A stretch of 64,000 nt of DNA from assembly GCA_013397865.1 (NCBI GenBank), contig VZTI01003795.1, forward strand, positions 377,296-441,295, read 5' to 3'. Positions 1 through 12,502 of this stretch are shown here, piece after piece (positions within the stretch are counted from its first letter, which is position 1; each line of letters opens with the position of its first letter). Below the pieces are notes generated by a model. That model did no database searches and was not told where the DNA came from. It was given only the letters and a program-made list of their open reading frames with translations. Made by a program: the position numbers and the translations under genes. This DNA comes from Struthidea cinerea (taxonomy: Eukaryota; Chordata; Aves; Passeriformes; Corcoracidae).

Positions 1-233
1 GGAAGCAGCTGGGGCTCAGAATAATCTGGGTGTTGATAAAGATTTTGAGAACAGAATGATGTTTTTTCCTCCTTTTAGGAATGACGTGGTTTTAAACAAT
101 AGTCAAACTAAGGACTGGAAGTTCTCGGAAAGGAGAGGAAGGCTCATCCAGGGAAGGGAGGGGCAAGGGAATAGAGAAGGAGCAGGAATGATGTTTTAGA
201 CTTTCCCTTTTCCCAGTTTTGTTGCTTTTGCAG

Positions 234-2239
234 CTCCAGACTCGCTCCCAGCTGCGGCTCGCGGGGCTCTTCCCCTCAGCCTACTGGTGTGGGCAGGCTC
301 TGGTGGACATCCCGTTCTTCTGGAGCCTGATGTGCCTCATGTTTGGGATCCTGGTGCTCTTCACCCGCATCTGCCCCTTGGAGGCCAGCACTGTGCTGAC
401 CCTGGTGAGCTCTGGCCAAAACGGGTGGAAACAACTCCCTTCCCTCCTTTCACAGCAGGATTTGGCTTTAAAGAATTTATTTGCAATGGACTGCTCTGGG
501 CAGGTTTTCATATATCCACAGGCACCTCCTTGTCACTGATGGCTCTCTCTCTCTCTAGATCATTTGCATCTTTGGTTATGGAATTTCTCTTGTCCTCTTC
601 GTTTATTTGATGGCCTTCAAATTTCGCCTGGGACGAAGCAATCGTTACATTTGGTCTTTAACCTTCATTTTGGTGAGTGAGGAGCATCTTCACTCTGAAA
701 TGTTTGATTTACACACCTTGCCACTCGGGGGTTTATTTCAAATTTACATCAATAAATTTCAATTTATATCAATATTCAGCAGAACAACCTGAATCGCTGA
801 CAAATAACCTTGTTTTTTAGCAACAATACAGTAATATTGGAAATAGTTTTTCTGCTTTATTCCAGGTGAATTATACCGCTTTTATGAACAGCGACCATCA
901 TGAAGCACTTTACTACACCTGTATGCTGCTTCCTGTGTTTCCCCCCGTGGGCTGGATCATGTTCTCTGGACTAGTAAGCAAAACTCATCCTCCTAAATTC
1001 AATTATATCCTAATGGTGCAAACTGGCCAAGCAAGGGGCACCTCCCAAATTCCCAGTCAAAAAGAGAGAGTGAGAAAAGAAAACAGGAAAAGAGAAGTTC
1101 CAGGCTGGGGAACGAGTGAAGAGGCCAGGATTTGACCTGTTAATCCTCTGTTTGATTGGGATATTTTTCGTTTGTTTAGTCACAAAGAGCTGCTACAGTG
1201 GCTGTATTTTGGCAGCCAGGGTGGCATGGGAGGCGAAAGGAGTGGAGTGGGAAAACCAGGAAGGAGGAAATGAGCTGGGAGAAGGTCAAACAGCTGGGAA
1301 GAGAGAAGCACTGATAGAAAAGGTCGACCTAACCTGACTGATTTGAGGCCCCTCTGAATTCCTGCAGCCAAGGAAGCCACGAGCCCTTGTGGCAGTAAGA
1401 ACCAAAGAAAAAAAGGCAGATCAAAACTCCTTTATCCCATCCCGAAGAAAAGCTGAACATCCCTCCCTGCCACACATGCTCTGACCCTGCCCTGAGACAC
1501 ACCGTGCCAAGGAATTTTCTAATTGACTGATCTCCTTTGCTTCCAGAATTTCATCATGTATAACGATCACAGTATTTTTGAAACGTCGAATCGCATCTAT
1601 GTGCCTGTCTTCACAGTAAGGAGGGGTTTGGAGATGGTTGCTTGGGCAGGGATGACTGTCCTGATGCAGTGAGCTTGCACTGGGCTTGTAAACTCTCCCC
1701 ATGAAGAAAGGATGGGTTTTGTAGCCAAATTTTCCCATTAAGTGTTGGCAGCGGGGGCGAATTCCAAGTAATCGTGGGCTTGTGCCTCGTGTGGCCCTTG
1801 GATGCCACAAAAATGGGGCAGGGGGTCAAGTGGAGCTCATGCAGAAGGCAGAGATGTTATGAATAAACTGATCATTCCAATGCTGCTTCTACAAAAGGAT
1901 GATGGGATCTCCCATCCCACAGGATGTCTGTTGGGGTGCAGCTGGGTTATCTGGGCTAGAACTGCTGCAAGAAGTCAAGGCTTTTGCAAATAATCTGCAA
2001 ATCAGAGGGAAATGAATGCTTCCCCTTTTAGACCTTTTCAACAGCTGAAATTAACGAGATAGGTTCCTGCATCCCTTTATAATTAAAATTAATGGAGTGT
2101 GTTGTTACCTTGTCTCCGTGCAAACCTAATTAACGTCTGGTTTTCAGCCGTACGTCCACTGTGCGATTTTCGCTTTCCTCCTGCGCTGTTTGGAGATGAG
2201 ATATGGAGAAGCAGTTACAGGATTTGATCCCGTCTTCAG
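234..2239 (+). other. Gene 1 TMD2 exons
   Basis: Five exons (234-404, 559-672, 866-973, 1547-1615, 2148-2239) encode the distal membrane segments of TMD2. Hydrophobic stretches include the end of exon 1 (FFWSLMCLMFGILVLF), exon 2 (IICIFGYGISLVLFVYL) and exon 3 (CMLLPVFPPVGWIMFSGL). The last exon carries the amphipathic run ending in LRCLEMRYGE, which leads to the cytosolic linker. The matching gene 2 exons are 171, 111, 129, 69 and 92 nt, against 171, 114, 108, 69 and 92 nt here, so the boundaries are mutually supported. Confidence 0.88.
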
Positions 2240-5200
2240 GTGTGTCCCAGGGATTCCTTGTGAGCCACAGTTATCCCAGTCTGCAGGGTGGGCTCGGAGC
2301 TGCACAGCCAGGCAGGACCTTGGCAGCAGGGGCGAGAAACATCATGTGTGGAAATTGTTTTTCAAAATGTGGCTAGAGCTCATGTTTTTAGTTTTTTCAA
2401 TGTTCTTGAGAGGATAAAAATTGTGATTTCAGCTTTTTTAAGGTTCATAGCTAAGGCTTCAGGAAAATTCCCTGCAGGGGAGTAAGATACAGATCCAAAT
2501 TGAAACACAAAGATTTTAACTCCTTTTCAAAGGTGTCAGTATTGCTCCAAATAGGATGGAGACTTCCTACAGCTTCATCAGGTCAGGGTCGTCTGCTAGG
2601 TGCTCTCTGCTTATCTGTCACCAACAACAAGTGACCAACCACCTCCGTCACGTGGGAGAAGACTTGTAAAAAGTATTTAATTATCAAACATTACCAAGTG
2701 TGGGAGTTCAATGCCCAAACTGGTTTGCAAACCTGCCACGTGTATTTTAATTATCCTTGAACAGATGATTGGCATGTGTTCATGCCAATGGAGCAGGGAA
2801 CCAGTCAATAATTAAAGATGAAGGAAAAGCTAAAGCTGGCCTTTATTTTCTCAGCCATGCCAGTGGGGTTTAGTTTTCCCCCCAGGAATAAATATTTGAG
2901 CAAACAGTGTCTGTGGAACAGCTCAGTGATCCTTGTGTGTCCCTTCCAACTCTGAGTCTGTGAGCTCCCCGAGGTCAAATAAATTTTGCGTTTCATTGGC
3001 GCTGCCCTGGGAAAAAACTTATAAACACAAACCTTTCTGGAAGTGATTGCCAGTGAAAGCATTTCTGCTCCACTTGTAGGATCCAGCCAAGGAGAGTGGT
3101 CACCCAGCAGAACAAGGACCACCCTGGAGAGGAACCCCCCGAAGTGCAGGCGGAGAGGGACAGGGTGCGGAGCGCGATGGCCTCGCTGCAGCAGGAGGAG
3201 GTGAATCCAAATCCAGCCCTCTGGATCGTTCTCCTTTTCATTCTCCATCATTTTCATTCTCTCATCAGCCTCTGCTTTCTTAGCTCATGCACTCAGACCT
3301 TCTGGTCTGATCTCACCCTGCAGCCCACGGTCACCCTGGCACCACAAGGGCTTCAGCTGGCACCATTATTTTTATTCCCATTCTGCTTGTTTTCCTTTTT
3401 TTTTCCCCCTCTGTTTCATGGCTTTTTAATTTAGAAATTTTCTCTTTTTCAAAGTCCTGCTTAATGGTAAGAACAGATCAGCTGTCTCGTGGGATAGGAG
3501 GAGAGTTTTTCTTTCCCTCTTCATCTCTCCACAGGACGTGGTTGTTGTCAACAGTTTGCGCAAGGAATACGAAGTCAGGACAGCCACTTCCATCTTTAAG
3601 AAAAAGAAGAAACTTGCTGTCAAAAACCTCTCTTTTGGTGTTAAAAAAGGTTGAAGTACTTTGCTGCACTCCCTCTAATATAAATGACTAAAATCTAAAG
3701 TGAAAGTCTCATTTGGAGACAATATTTCTGTTAGAATTTTCTCATGGGCAACCAGCCCTGATGCTCTGGGCTCCTGCCTTCCAAGTTTTAATTTATGGGG
3801 CTAAAACAACCCTTTCTCCTAGTGTGTTTTTAGATATTACATAGAATACAGGGGAGAAGTCATATCAATAACAGTGGTTGCATATTTGTTCCAGGAGAAG
3901 TGTTAGGTCTCTTAGGACCCAACGGAGCTGGGAAAAGCACAACGATAAACATGATTTCTGGAGGTGTAGCAGTGACTGCTGGGGAGGTAGGTGGCTCCTT
4001 TGGAGCAGCTGCAGAGATGACCTTGATGCCTTTAAAAATTAAGGATGTGATAAGGCAAGCCAGCAACATCTCCCTGCAGTCAGGGGATTTATGGATGTTT
4101 ATGTGCAATTTATGTGTCCTGGGTATTTACAGAGCTGAGAAGAAAGTGTTGATTTATGCCAAGCATAAATTGTAGTGTTCATCGAAGTCAGTGTTACAGA
4201 TTTAAGAGATTGAGCAACAGCAAATCTTCAGCTGGCATTGGAAACCCATTGTGAAATGTCACGAGCCCTGTAAGAAATATCAATATATAAAAAAACCCAA
4301 AAATAACACTCTCCATAAACAGCCTTGCAAAAGCAGGAAATTTAAAAGGAATGTGAGCAGTGTTGGGCCAGTAACAACTGATCACTTAATTACGTGCAGA
4401 ATGATTAATGGCCTGTGCTGGGGGAGGGGAGATGCCATTGCTGTTACAGATTTGGGACTGAAGGTTGGAAATAGAAAAATGTTACTGGGAAAAGACAGTC
4501 TGATGTTGGTAACATTACCCAAAGTGAAAAGGCAGATGGAGCAGGGTCACCCTGCCCATGGAGCCACACAGTGACCTCTCACAAGTGGCTACTGACCACA
4601 CAACTGCTTGGCTTGGCCAGCTGGACGGGGCTTGGAGCAACCTGGGCTGGTGGAAGGTGTCCCTGCCCATGGCAGAGGTGGGATGGGATGGGCTCTAAGA
4701 TCCCTCCAATCCAAACCACCCTGTGATTCTGTGACCCCACAACTACAGAGCTGTGTGTGTTGGTGCAGGTGCTGCTCAGGGGCCGTGATGCAGCCCCGCC
4801 GTGCCTGGGGGCCCTGGGCTGGTGCCCACAGAAGGACCCGCTCTGGCCACACCTGACGGTGCTGCAGCACCTGGAGGCCTTTGCTGCTGTCAGAGGGATG
4901 AGGGAAGAAGATGCTGCTCTTGCCATCAGCTGGTAGGAAGCCAAATGATCTCATCTCTTGGTCATCCCTCCCTCCAGAGGCAGGGAACCTTCCAGCCCAA
5001 TCACTCTATGATTTTGTAGTGTGGGGAAGGGCTTCTCTGTTAACAAACCTGGCTTGTGTGATTAAGAGACAGCACCTTCAGTGCCTCTCACCTTAGAGGG
5101 GTGGCTTCTCCTGGTGGGGTCTGCTATTTTATACTATTCTCAATCCCTTCTCAATGAAGACTGTAGCTCAGGTTTACCTGGGAAAATTCAGAAAGAAAAA

Positions 5201-7786
5201 TACAAACTTGCCCCAGTTCATGGCCAGTTCCATGAGTAATTCACTTCTCTCATTAGCTGCACTTCCTGCCTTGAATTTCTGCAAAAATTCCTCAATTTAC
5301 CATCCAAGTTGGGAGTAAAATCACCAAGTAACCCAAGGTGATGGATATCAACCCAAGCATGTCGGTGTCTGGTTCCTCAGCACCCCTGACCACAGAGTTT
5401 GCACGCCAAGAGGTCATTCAAGGCTTTTCCCTTTCCATTCCCCACAGCATAGGAAGGGCCTTGGATCTCATGAAGCATTTCAAGACCCCTGCTAGGAGTT
5501 TATCTGCTGGAGAAGCCAGAAAGGTGAGTCTTGGATTTGTCTTTGCTACTCGAGCTAACCCTGCTCGCTCTTCCTTGGACGTAGTGCACAGGAAACCTCC
5601 AGCCGAGTGGGTTCCTGGCATCATTTGTCTTCATCAATACCTTCTGAATCCAGCCTGGCAGGATTCCCACCCACCCCTCTCTTTTCCCACTCTCCTGCAC
5701 TGTGTGTTTAATAAGTGCTAACCACAAATTGGATTTACAGTCACCTTTTCACACCCCACCACTTACATCTGCCAGTAAATGGGATGGAAAACCACTTCCA
5801 CATCTTTGGCAGGCTCAGGAAAATCTGATTTTGAGAGATTAAAATGTTAACTGAGAACACCTGAAGTGGGTTTTTTTTTTTTAATCCCTGTTCCTCCTGT
5901 ACTTTGGAATCAAGAGCTTCATCTTTGAAAAATTCATGGGGATTAAGATGCACCGGTTTTGCAGGTAAATCAAGGAGCCCTGACCTCGTGTTGTTCCCAT
6001 TCCAGCTGTCTTTTGCTCTGAGCATCCTGGGAGACCCGACAGTGATGCTCTGGGACGAGCCATCAGTGAGCGTGGACCCCAAAGGGCAGCGCCGCATGTG
6101 GTGAGCAGCCCTGGCTCGGCAGGAACGGGAGCTCTGGGACAGATTGAACAGCATGGGCCTCACCCTCCCCGTTGTAGGAACTCTTGGGCCATGGTGATGG
6201 AGTAGATCTGTCTTTTCCCTTTTTCCTAATGCCAGGGGATGGGGAGAACTTGCTGAGCTCATCGCTCGGCTGGCAGCGAGCCCTGGAATATAATGGTCAT
6301 TAACACACCCCCAAAAAATCTCAGTAGACACCAGCTGAACCCACGTGTTTGGCACAAAAGACACAAATTTCTGTTTTCTTCAGAGCAAGAGAAGAATTGT
6401 TGGTAGCTCTCCCTTTAGGCATCCAGCCCTGGTGTTTGCTTGAGCTTTTCATCACCCCTTTACACCATCAGTGTAAAATCTGGGGGGATGCTGCTGTGAC
6501 AAATTGCAATATGGCATTGGCATCCACGTCATCTTTAAACGAGAGAACTGATGTCTTGTAAATAGTTGTCCACTTTTTAATAATTTTTAAGAGTTGTTTC
6601 TAGGGGAGGGAGACATAGACCAGGAGATTTTCCGTGGCTGTTCCCAGGAAGTGACTGTGATCCCTCTGTTCCCAGGAAAATGATTCAGGCCTCCATGAAG
6701 AGCAAGGAGAGGGCAGCCGTCCTCTGCACGCAGTCCCTGGAGGAGGCGGCGGCCATGTGTGACCGCGTGGCCGTCCTGGTGTCCGGCCGGCTCCGGTGGG
6801 CATCGGGAGCAGGGGGTTTAGTCTGGGGGGCTGTTGGGGTTCACTTGGTTTTTTTAATTCTTAGTCTAATGGAAAATACTGGTTTGGATCCTCCCACGCG
6901 TGTAACAACCGGTTTTGTGAGGAGGTAGCACAGTATAAACCGGTGAATAAGAGGACATAAAGCTACTCCTCAACCCCAGCGACTGATTTATTTGCTGGTT
7001 ATGGTGGTTTGAGCAATGTTTTCCCCCTTCTGCAGGTACATCGGTTCCCTTAAGGATCTCAAAAGTAAGTTTGGCACGAGTTACCACCTAGAACTCAAAA
7101 TGACAGAGGTGGGGCAAAGCGATGCTCTCCACACCGAAATCCTGAACCTCTTCCCCCACGCGGCTCGGCAGGAAAGGTCAGTGTCCGTGGGCTGCACACC
7201 GGCCTGGATTTGGGCTGGGATGCTCTTTTCCTCCTACTGACCTTGCTCAGGGATTTATCTGGAGCACAGTTACCCTACAAACCCCCCCAAAATTTGATGC
7301 TGAGTCACAAGATGAAGAATTCGGTTTTTTATTACTTTTTCAGGACTTCTTCCTTGCTCACCTACAAGATTCCAGTGGCAGACGCACTACCTCTGTCCAG
7401 GTCTTTCTCCAAGCTAGAAGCAGGTAAAAGGAAACAATCAGTTAAATCAGGAAATCACTTTCAAATTGTTTATGTGGATTTGGTTTTCAAGGATGCTTTC
7501 TCCATCCCTCTGCAGCTAAACGGAATTTCAAGCTTGAGGAGTACAGCTTGTCACTGAACACTTTGCACCAGGTAGGCTGATGCAGGAGCTCCAGGTTGGG
7601 AACTGCCTGTGGAAAAGGGAGAAATAACCTGTGACCAGCACGAAAACAGCCAGTCCATGGCAATGAGGGAGTTGTTTCCACCGTGTCCTGTTGCAGGTGT
7701 TTGTAGACCTCACCAGGGATGCAGAGGAGCACGACCTGGAGGTGGCATCCAACGGGGCTGTGGAGCAGAGACCCCTTCAGCCCTGA
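234..7786 (+). CDS. Gene 1: ABCA8/9/10-like lipid transporter, 3' half (16 exons)
   Basis: This is the second half of a full-length ABCA-subfamily ABC transporter, a membrane protein family that moves lipids using ATP. Exons read as 234-404, 559-672, 866-973, 1547-1615, 2148-2239, 3080-3200, 3535-3649, 3895-3986, 4769-4932, 5448-5523, 6006-6100, 6676-6795, 7036-7176, 7344-7423, 7516-7571 and 7697-7786 (TGA). They join in frame into 567 residues, and every junction is GT-AG. The order is TMD2, NBD2, then C-terminal domain. The motif LFPSAYWCGQALVDIP in the first exon, the Walker A GPNGAGKST and the LEEYSLS segment near the end are typical of the ABCA8/9/10/6 clade. The first half, with TMD1 and NBD1, must lie upstream of the window. 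Oddities are a glutamine replacing the NBD2 switch histidine, VS replacing TG before the D-loop aspartate, and a divergent C-terminal tail. The clade is clear; which member it is remains open. Confidence 0.93.
2925..2964 (+). repeat. CR1 3'-end fragment
   Basis: A short stretch resembling the extreme CR1 3' end (TGTGTCCCTTCCAACTCTGAG followed by TCTGTGAG-like octamers). It sits in the gene 1 intron between exons 2148-2239 and 3080-3200. It is short and degraded. Confidence 0.5.
4612..4733 (+). repeat. CR1 LINE 3' tail ending 35 bp before a gene 1 acceptor
   Basis: This is the typical CR1 3' end: a segment reading GGTGTCCCTGCCCATGGCAG, then CCCTCCAATCCAAACCACC and a terminal GTGATTCTGTG. It lies in the gene 1 intron just upstream of exon 4769-4932. 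Its tail ends about 35 nt before the acceptor AG at 4767-4768. Confidence 0.8.
4955..5020 (+). repeat. Possible CR1 3' fragment
   Basis: The segment reads CTTCCAGCCCAATCACTCTATGATTTTGT, similar to the last bases of a CR1 copy. It lies just downstream of gene 1 exon 4769-4932. Degraded and short. Confidence 0.45.
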
Positions 7787-7960
7787 GTCTTGGAGCCACA
7801 GTGGGAAATGTTCCATGGATTTCACCGGTGTCACTGAATTCCATCAGCACTGCTGACACCTGTGATCAGCTGCAGCCCCAGCACTCGGTTCCCCGTGTCA
7901 CAACACACGCACCCTGCAGGTGCTCTTCTGCCTCACTGAGAGAAAAAGAGTTATTATTTT

Positions 7961-7970
7961 AATAAATAAA
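7961..7970 (+). terminator. Gene 1 polyadenylation signal
   Basis: Two overlapping AATAAA hexamers (7961-7966 and 7965-7970) lie about 175 bp after the stop codon at 7784-7786. They are the only clear signals close downstream, so the 3' UTR probably ends near 7985-7995. Confidence 0.8.
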
Positions 7971-7986
7971 GCCTTTCTCCTTCGAC

Positions 7987-10900
7987 AAGCTGATGCTTGG
8001 CGTTCATCTGTGCCCCAGCTCGGGCTGGCTCACGGAGATTTGCTGGGCTGAGGAACAGCCCTGTGGGATGAATTCCTGATCCCCGGGCTGGGAGGGAGAC
8101 TGTGGCTGGGAAAGGGGCTTCGGTCTCTGGAGAGAATCAGGAGCAAACCCCAGGAAGGCTCTGGCACCTCACTCATCCATGGCAGGAGGACACCAGGTCT
8201 CTGCCTTGCTCAGTCCTGAGAATCACCCGTCTGGCTGCTGGAATGTGGCCAGCAGAGGTGCTGATTCCTGGGAGAGAGGGGCACAGGGTGGTATTTTGAC
8301 CCAAAAAGCTGCTCTTGCTGTGAGTTCCAGCTCAGGCCTACTGGGCCCGTCTCATCCCCACCACTGGGGCCAGGGACAGAGGAAAGGACTCAGCAGTGGC
8401 TGGGAAACTGTAAGTAAGGAAAACTGGCAGCTCTTATGTAATCATCTATTATTTAGGGTCAAAATAAGGTGTGCTCTGACCTGAAGTAGCGCTGAAGGAG
8501 GACAGCAGGCTGAGCCTTGCTTTGGTCTTTGGGAAGACAGGAGGGCTTCTCACCAGCACCCACCCCTGGGGGTGCCTGGGAGGGATGGGGGAACTGATGG
8601 GGAGCAGGGGGCAAGCACCAGGACTCTGACCCTGTCTGAGCAGAGCAGCATCTCCTCTTAGACAGCTGCCTGCCAAGGCTGAAGAACGAGTTTTAAAAAA
8701 CCAAGAATAAACGAAATAAAATAGGAACTCTCTGCATTCAGGTGTTTCCCCCGGTGCCCCCGTTTTCTGTCCCCCAGCACCCCCTGGGAAAGGCTGGGCT
8801 GGGGACCCACTGCAGGCCAGGGGCAGTGCCATCCCATGGGATGGACCCAGCAGGCAGGGATGCGAGTCTGGGCAACGCAGGCAGGGATGTGGGCAAGCAG
8901 GTACCAGCAGGTGGCTGCCGTGGCTCACAGATGGGCTGCTCCTGCCAGGAGAAGTCCCCAGAGCAGCCACCCCCCCAGAGTTGTGCTTTCCTCTGCCGAG
9001 GAGGTGGGCAGGGAGGAGTGTCTGAGATTCACTGGCTGGAACCTGGCATCTCCACCTCTCCACCTAAGGGTTGGGTTTTTTCCTTTTGCGAGGAGGGGAG
9101 GAGAAGGTTTGGGCACCCAGGAGATGTTCTGGGGACAGGTCTGAAATTCATCCTGTGCCCTGACTGAGTGCAGCCCTGCTGTCCGCCTCGCTCTGAAACA
9201 ACCGAATGGGATTTAAATCTTAGGGGTGGTTTTTTCCTGCTAGGCAGAGCAGAGCGAAGCACATCCAGCGGCTCTGCTTTTCCAAGCCCAGCCTCTGTTC
9301 CAGCTGCTCACGCTCCCTCCCAGCCCTGATCCCTCAGCTGTGATGAGCCCGGGGATGCTGCTGTGGGTGGCTGAGGGGCAGCCACGCTCCACAGCCTGGG
9401 ATGAAACCAAACCCATCCCCTTTAGAAGTGCAGAGTTGATCAGGAGAGGCTTACTTTAACGTTTCCAAGCTGCTTTTTTAGCTGGAAGAGCAGCTGCTAT
9501 CCAGAAGGCAGCACTTCTCTGCTGCTCCTGCTCTGTGGTGATGCCACAGGAGCAGTTTGCCGCTGTTTGTCCCCCCGGCCTGTGCCGTGACATCGCTGTT
9601 GACTTCAGCCCCTCTTGCTGCCCTGAGGAACACAGCGGAGTTTGCCAGAGAAAGGATTTTTGTGCAGTTTGTTGTGGGGCTTGTTCTTCTTCTCTTGGCC
9701 ACGACTCAAGAATGTCCTGAGTTAACTTTTCAGACAATCCGCTCCGGCGCCTCAACAGCGATGTGCTCTGTTTGCTTTTCCTGACAGAAACAAAGCCGGA
9801 GCTCTGCCAGGGAGAAAGGGGAAGGAAGCCAGGGAAAAGAGAAGCCGTGGTCTGAGGAGTGTCTTTTACAGAAGTGCCTGAGGGGGAACAAAACAACAAA
9901 GGAGAGCTGGGAGTCTCCGGGACAGTCGGCCAGTCCACCCCAGGGAGGCTCAGCGTCTCTGCTCCTCCAGGACAAGCTCTGGATTCCTCTCAAACCTTGC
10001 TGTTGAGGTAAGGCTTAAGCATTCTTCCTAAGGATAAATAAAAAATATTATTTGGAAGGTATGAAAACACCCAGTGAGTTATGGCACTGTTAATGACACT
10101 GGGTGAGGGTACAGATGTGTAGGTGGGGCATGGGGCATCTCTCTAATAGGTTACGTTTGTGATTAAGCTTAGGGGTGTTTAAAGGTGGGACAGTCTTTTT
10201 AACCTGACTGTGAGATGAAATAACACACCAAGGGAGCTCAGTTCTTGGCAGAGGTTTATTTCCAGTGTTTCTCAGCACTAAGAAGAAGCAGTAGGTTCAG
10301 CTCAGTATTTTAAGTAATCCAGGACATATGAGGAGCAGATTTCTTTCCCTACCTCCAGTGTAAGCTAAAGTTTGAATTTAGAAGTTCTGTCCGTCTTATG
10401 CTCTTAAAAATTCCTCCTGAAATATCACAGGAGCAAAGAAATCAGTTGTACTGCATTTCCCCCCCCCCGCCCAAACTCTGCGGCAGCACGGCCGGGGTCA
10501 GTCAGCACTGAGGGGAGACCGCACGAGGGGCGTGTGGGATGTCCGGGGTGAGCTCCTGCTGTGCCAGCTCCCCATTCCAGCCAGGATCTCCTGGGGGTGT
10601 CCGCCTGTCGAGGTTACTCCATGTCAGAACAAACTGGAAACCTGCTTTAGCTGTGACACAAACCCCGTGTCAGGGGTGGAGATGTGCACACAGCGTCCTC
10701 ATCCTCACTTCTGGGGGTGAAAAAGCCACCAAGAAATGGCAAGTTTAAATCCCCACTTTCCTCAAGGGAGTCTAGAGGTGATGACACAGGCTGAATTCAG
10801 ATTTTTGTACACCTGGGATTAGTGGGATCATCTGTAAGAAACAAGGCCTGTCTAGAGGTGAAGGCAAACCAGGAGATTCCTGCCCCTGAGCTGGCATCCC

Positions 10901-12502
10901 TGCCTCACCCTCCCAAAGTGCCAGGACAAGTGTTGGCAGCGGGCACCCTGGGCTGCCCTTTTGTTGCAGCTGCTTTTCCAGCATTCCAGTGCCTGCTGTC
11001 TCCTCACACGGAGATTCAGCCCCTGAGGGCTGAGTAGAAATATTTACAAGAAAATAAACTCTGTCTTGCCCGTCAGCACCATGAGGCATCGTGCCCCAGG
11101 GGAACAGGACCACGTAAATCTTCCTTCGCTGTGACAGGAAGGCTTGAAAGGATTAGGTCTGCAAAAGCTCTGATATTTCTACCTGAGAATCACTTAGAGA
11201 AGATCAGGATTTTGTTTAAAAGCAGATTTTAGCTACAGATGTGACAGTAGAGAAGTTTGGCCATGTGAGCAGAGCTCCTTTGCATAGAGGTGTGTCGCTG
11301 TTACGTCCGAGGCGCATAAAGAAAACGCCACAGAGTCCAGGCTCATGGACAAGTGAAAGCCGAAGCTTTTCTTTAATAATTTTCTGACTACTATATAGGA
11401 TAGATCGCAGAAAGTGTGTTGAGTGGCAATAGGTAATTGGTTCCTCGGCCATCCACCCCTTGAGAGGATTGGCCAAGCCCTAAGATACCTATTCCATAAT
11501 ATTTTCAAAGTCAAAGCCACAACAATCTTGCAAAACAGCCTGCGGGTGCAAGAAGTTTATGGAACTGTGACCTTGTTTAAAATAGTTTCCATAGGAAAGA
11601 CAGTCTGCTCACAGAATATTGAGAAAAGGCTGAAGATTTCTCTGCTTCTAGCTTTTTAGCACCTACAGAGGTGCTTTATCCTTTTGCTCATTACAGGTCC
11701 TCCTGGTTATTTTATGGATGGTGGATCAGCAGATATCTCATCTGCGAAAACCTGACAGGCAGCTTCATGCTTTACTTCTCTCAGTTCCCCCCACCAGCAT
11801 TAACCAGGCAGAATAATCCTTGCTTGGCTTTGACCATGTCATGTGGAGGATTCTGCCCTGTCTTTTGGGGTACCACACCAGTGCGTGCTCGTGGCCACTC
11901 GGTTTCCTCTGAGTTTTCATGAATAACCCAGCAATGGCATCTCTCCCACGCACTCCTGAGAATTCGTTCTCTCACGGCTCCGAGTTTCCTTCAACAGATG
12001 CTGCTTTCCAAAAGAGCTCAGCTCACACCACAGCCAGGAGTTGCTCAACACTTCTTGGTGTTGAGCCTACAGCACATTAAAATTACAAGCAAAAGGATTT
12101 TAGGGATTTTAATTGACAAAATTGTTGTTGTTCCTTGGCCATGAAGCCCACCCAAGCCGATTAGGTCACATAACGGGATATTCCCTTTTTTATTTCATCA
12201 ATAACTCCTCCCAAACTCCCCGTGCTGCAGCATGGAAGCCTGAAATTCTGAATTTTACCAGCATTTGCTGCTGAGCTGTGAGGGTTGGAGTGTGTTGAGG
12301 GTGATGAGGTCTCTTGGACCCTGTGCTGCGGGGGTGGTTGTGCTCAGCACACGACATCTGAGTTTATTCAGCTCCTTCTTGCTGTAAAAAGGGAGAGAAA
12401 GTGCCACTGCCCATCTGCAAGGACTGTGCAACTAAAACCAGTTGCTGCTGGTTGAGCTTTTGCTGTATTTGAAAGCAATTTTCAAGAAGAAATTGTCTCT
12501 AG
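7987..12502. other. Intergenic spacer between gene 1 and gene 2
   Basis: About 4.5 kb with no exon-like open frame flanked by plausible splice sites. It contains a solo LTR (11293-11667), a short poly-C tract near 10460 and otherwise single-copy-looking DNA. The gene 2 promoter and non-coding first exon(s) should lie here, but I see no TATA box or CpG-rich block that decides their place. Confidence 0.7.
11293..11667 (-). mobile_element. Solo LTR A (ERVK-like) with 6-bp target duplication GAGGTG
   Basis: A 375-bp element bounded by TG...CA (TGTCGC at the left, CCTACA at the right). It is flanked on both sides by the identical hexamer GAGGTG (11287-11292 and 11668-11673). No internal retroviral sequence is present, so it is a solo LTR. 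On the minus strand a TATA-like box is followed by ATTAAA, which is why I orient it on the minus strand. It is nearly identical to the copy at 33108-33483. A six-base duplication is usual for class II (ERVK-type) endogenous retroviruses. Confidence 0.9.

Larger units (their letters stand above)
3080..6795 (+). other. Gene 1 linker and second nucleotide-binding domain
   Basis: Exon 3080-3200 encodes a charged linker (EVQAERDRVRSAM). Exons 3535-3649 and 3895-3986 lead into Walker A GPNGAGKST. Exon 4769-4932 carries the Q-loop CPQKDPLW, exon 5448-5523 the signature LSAGEARK, and exon 6006-6100 Walker B VMLWDEPS with the catalytic glutamate kept. Exon 6676-6795 has CTQSLEEAAAMCDRVA, where ABCA family members usually read TTHxxEEAEAxCDR. 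The switch histidine is therefore glutamine (codon 6731-6733). The D-loop reads PSVSVDP instead of the usual PSTGMDP. These changes predict weak or altered ATP hydrolysis at this site, but the reading frame is intact. Confidence 0.88.
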
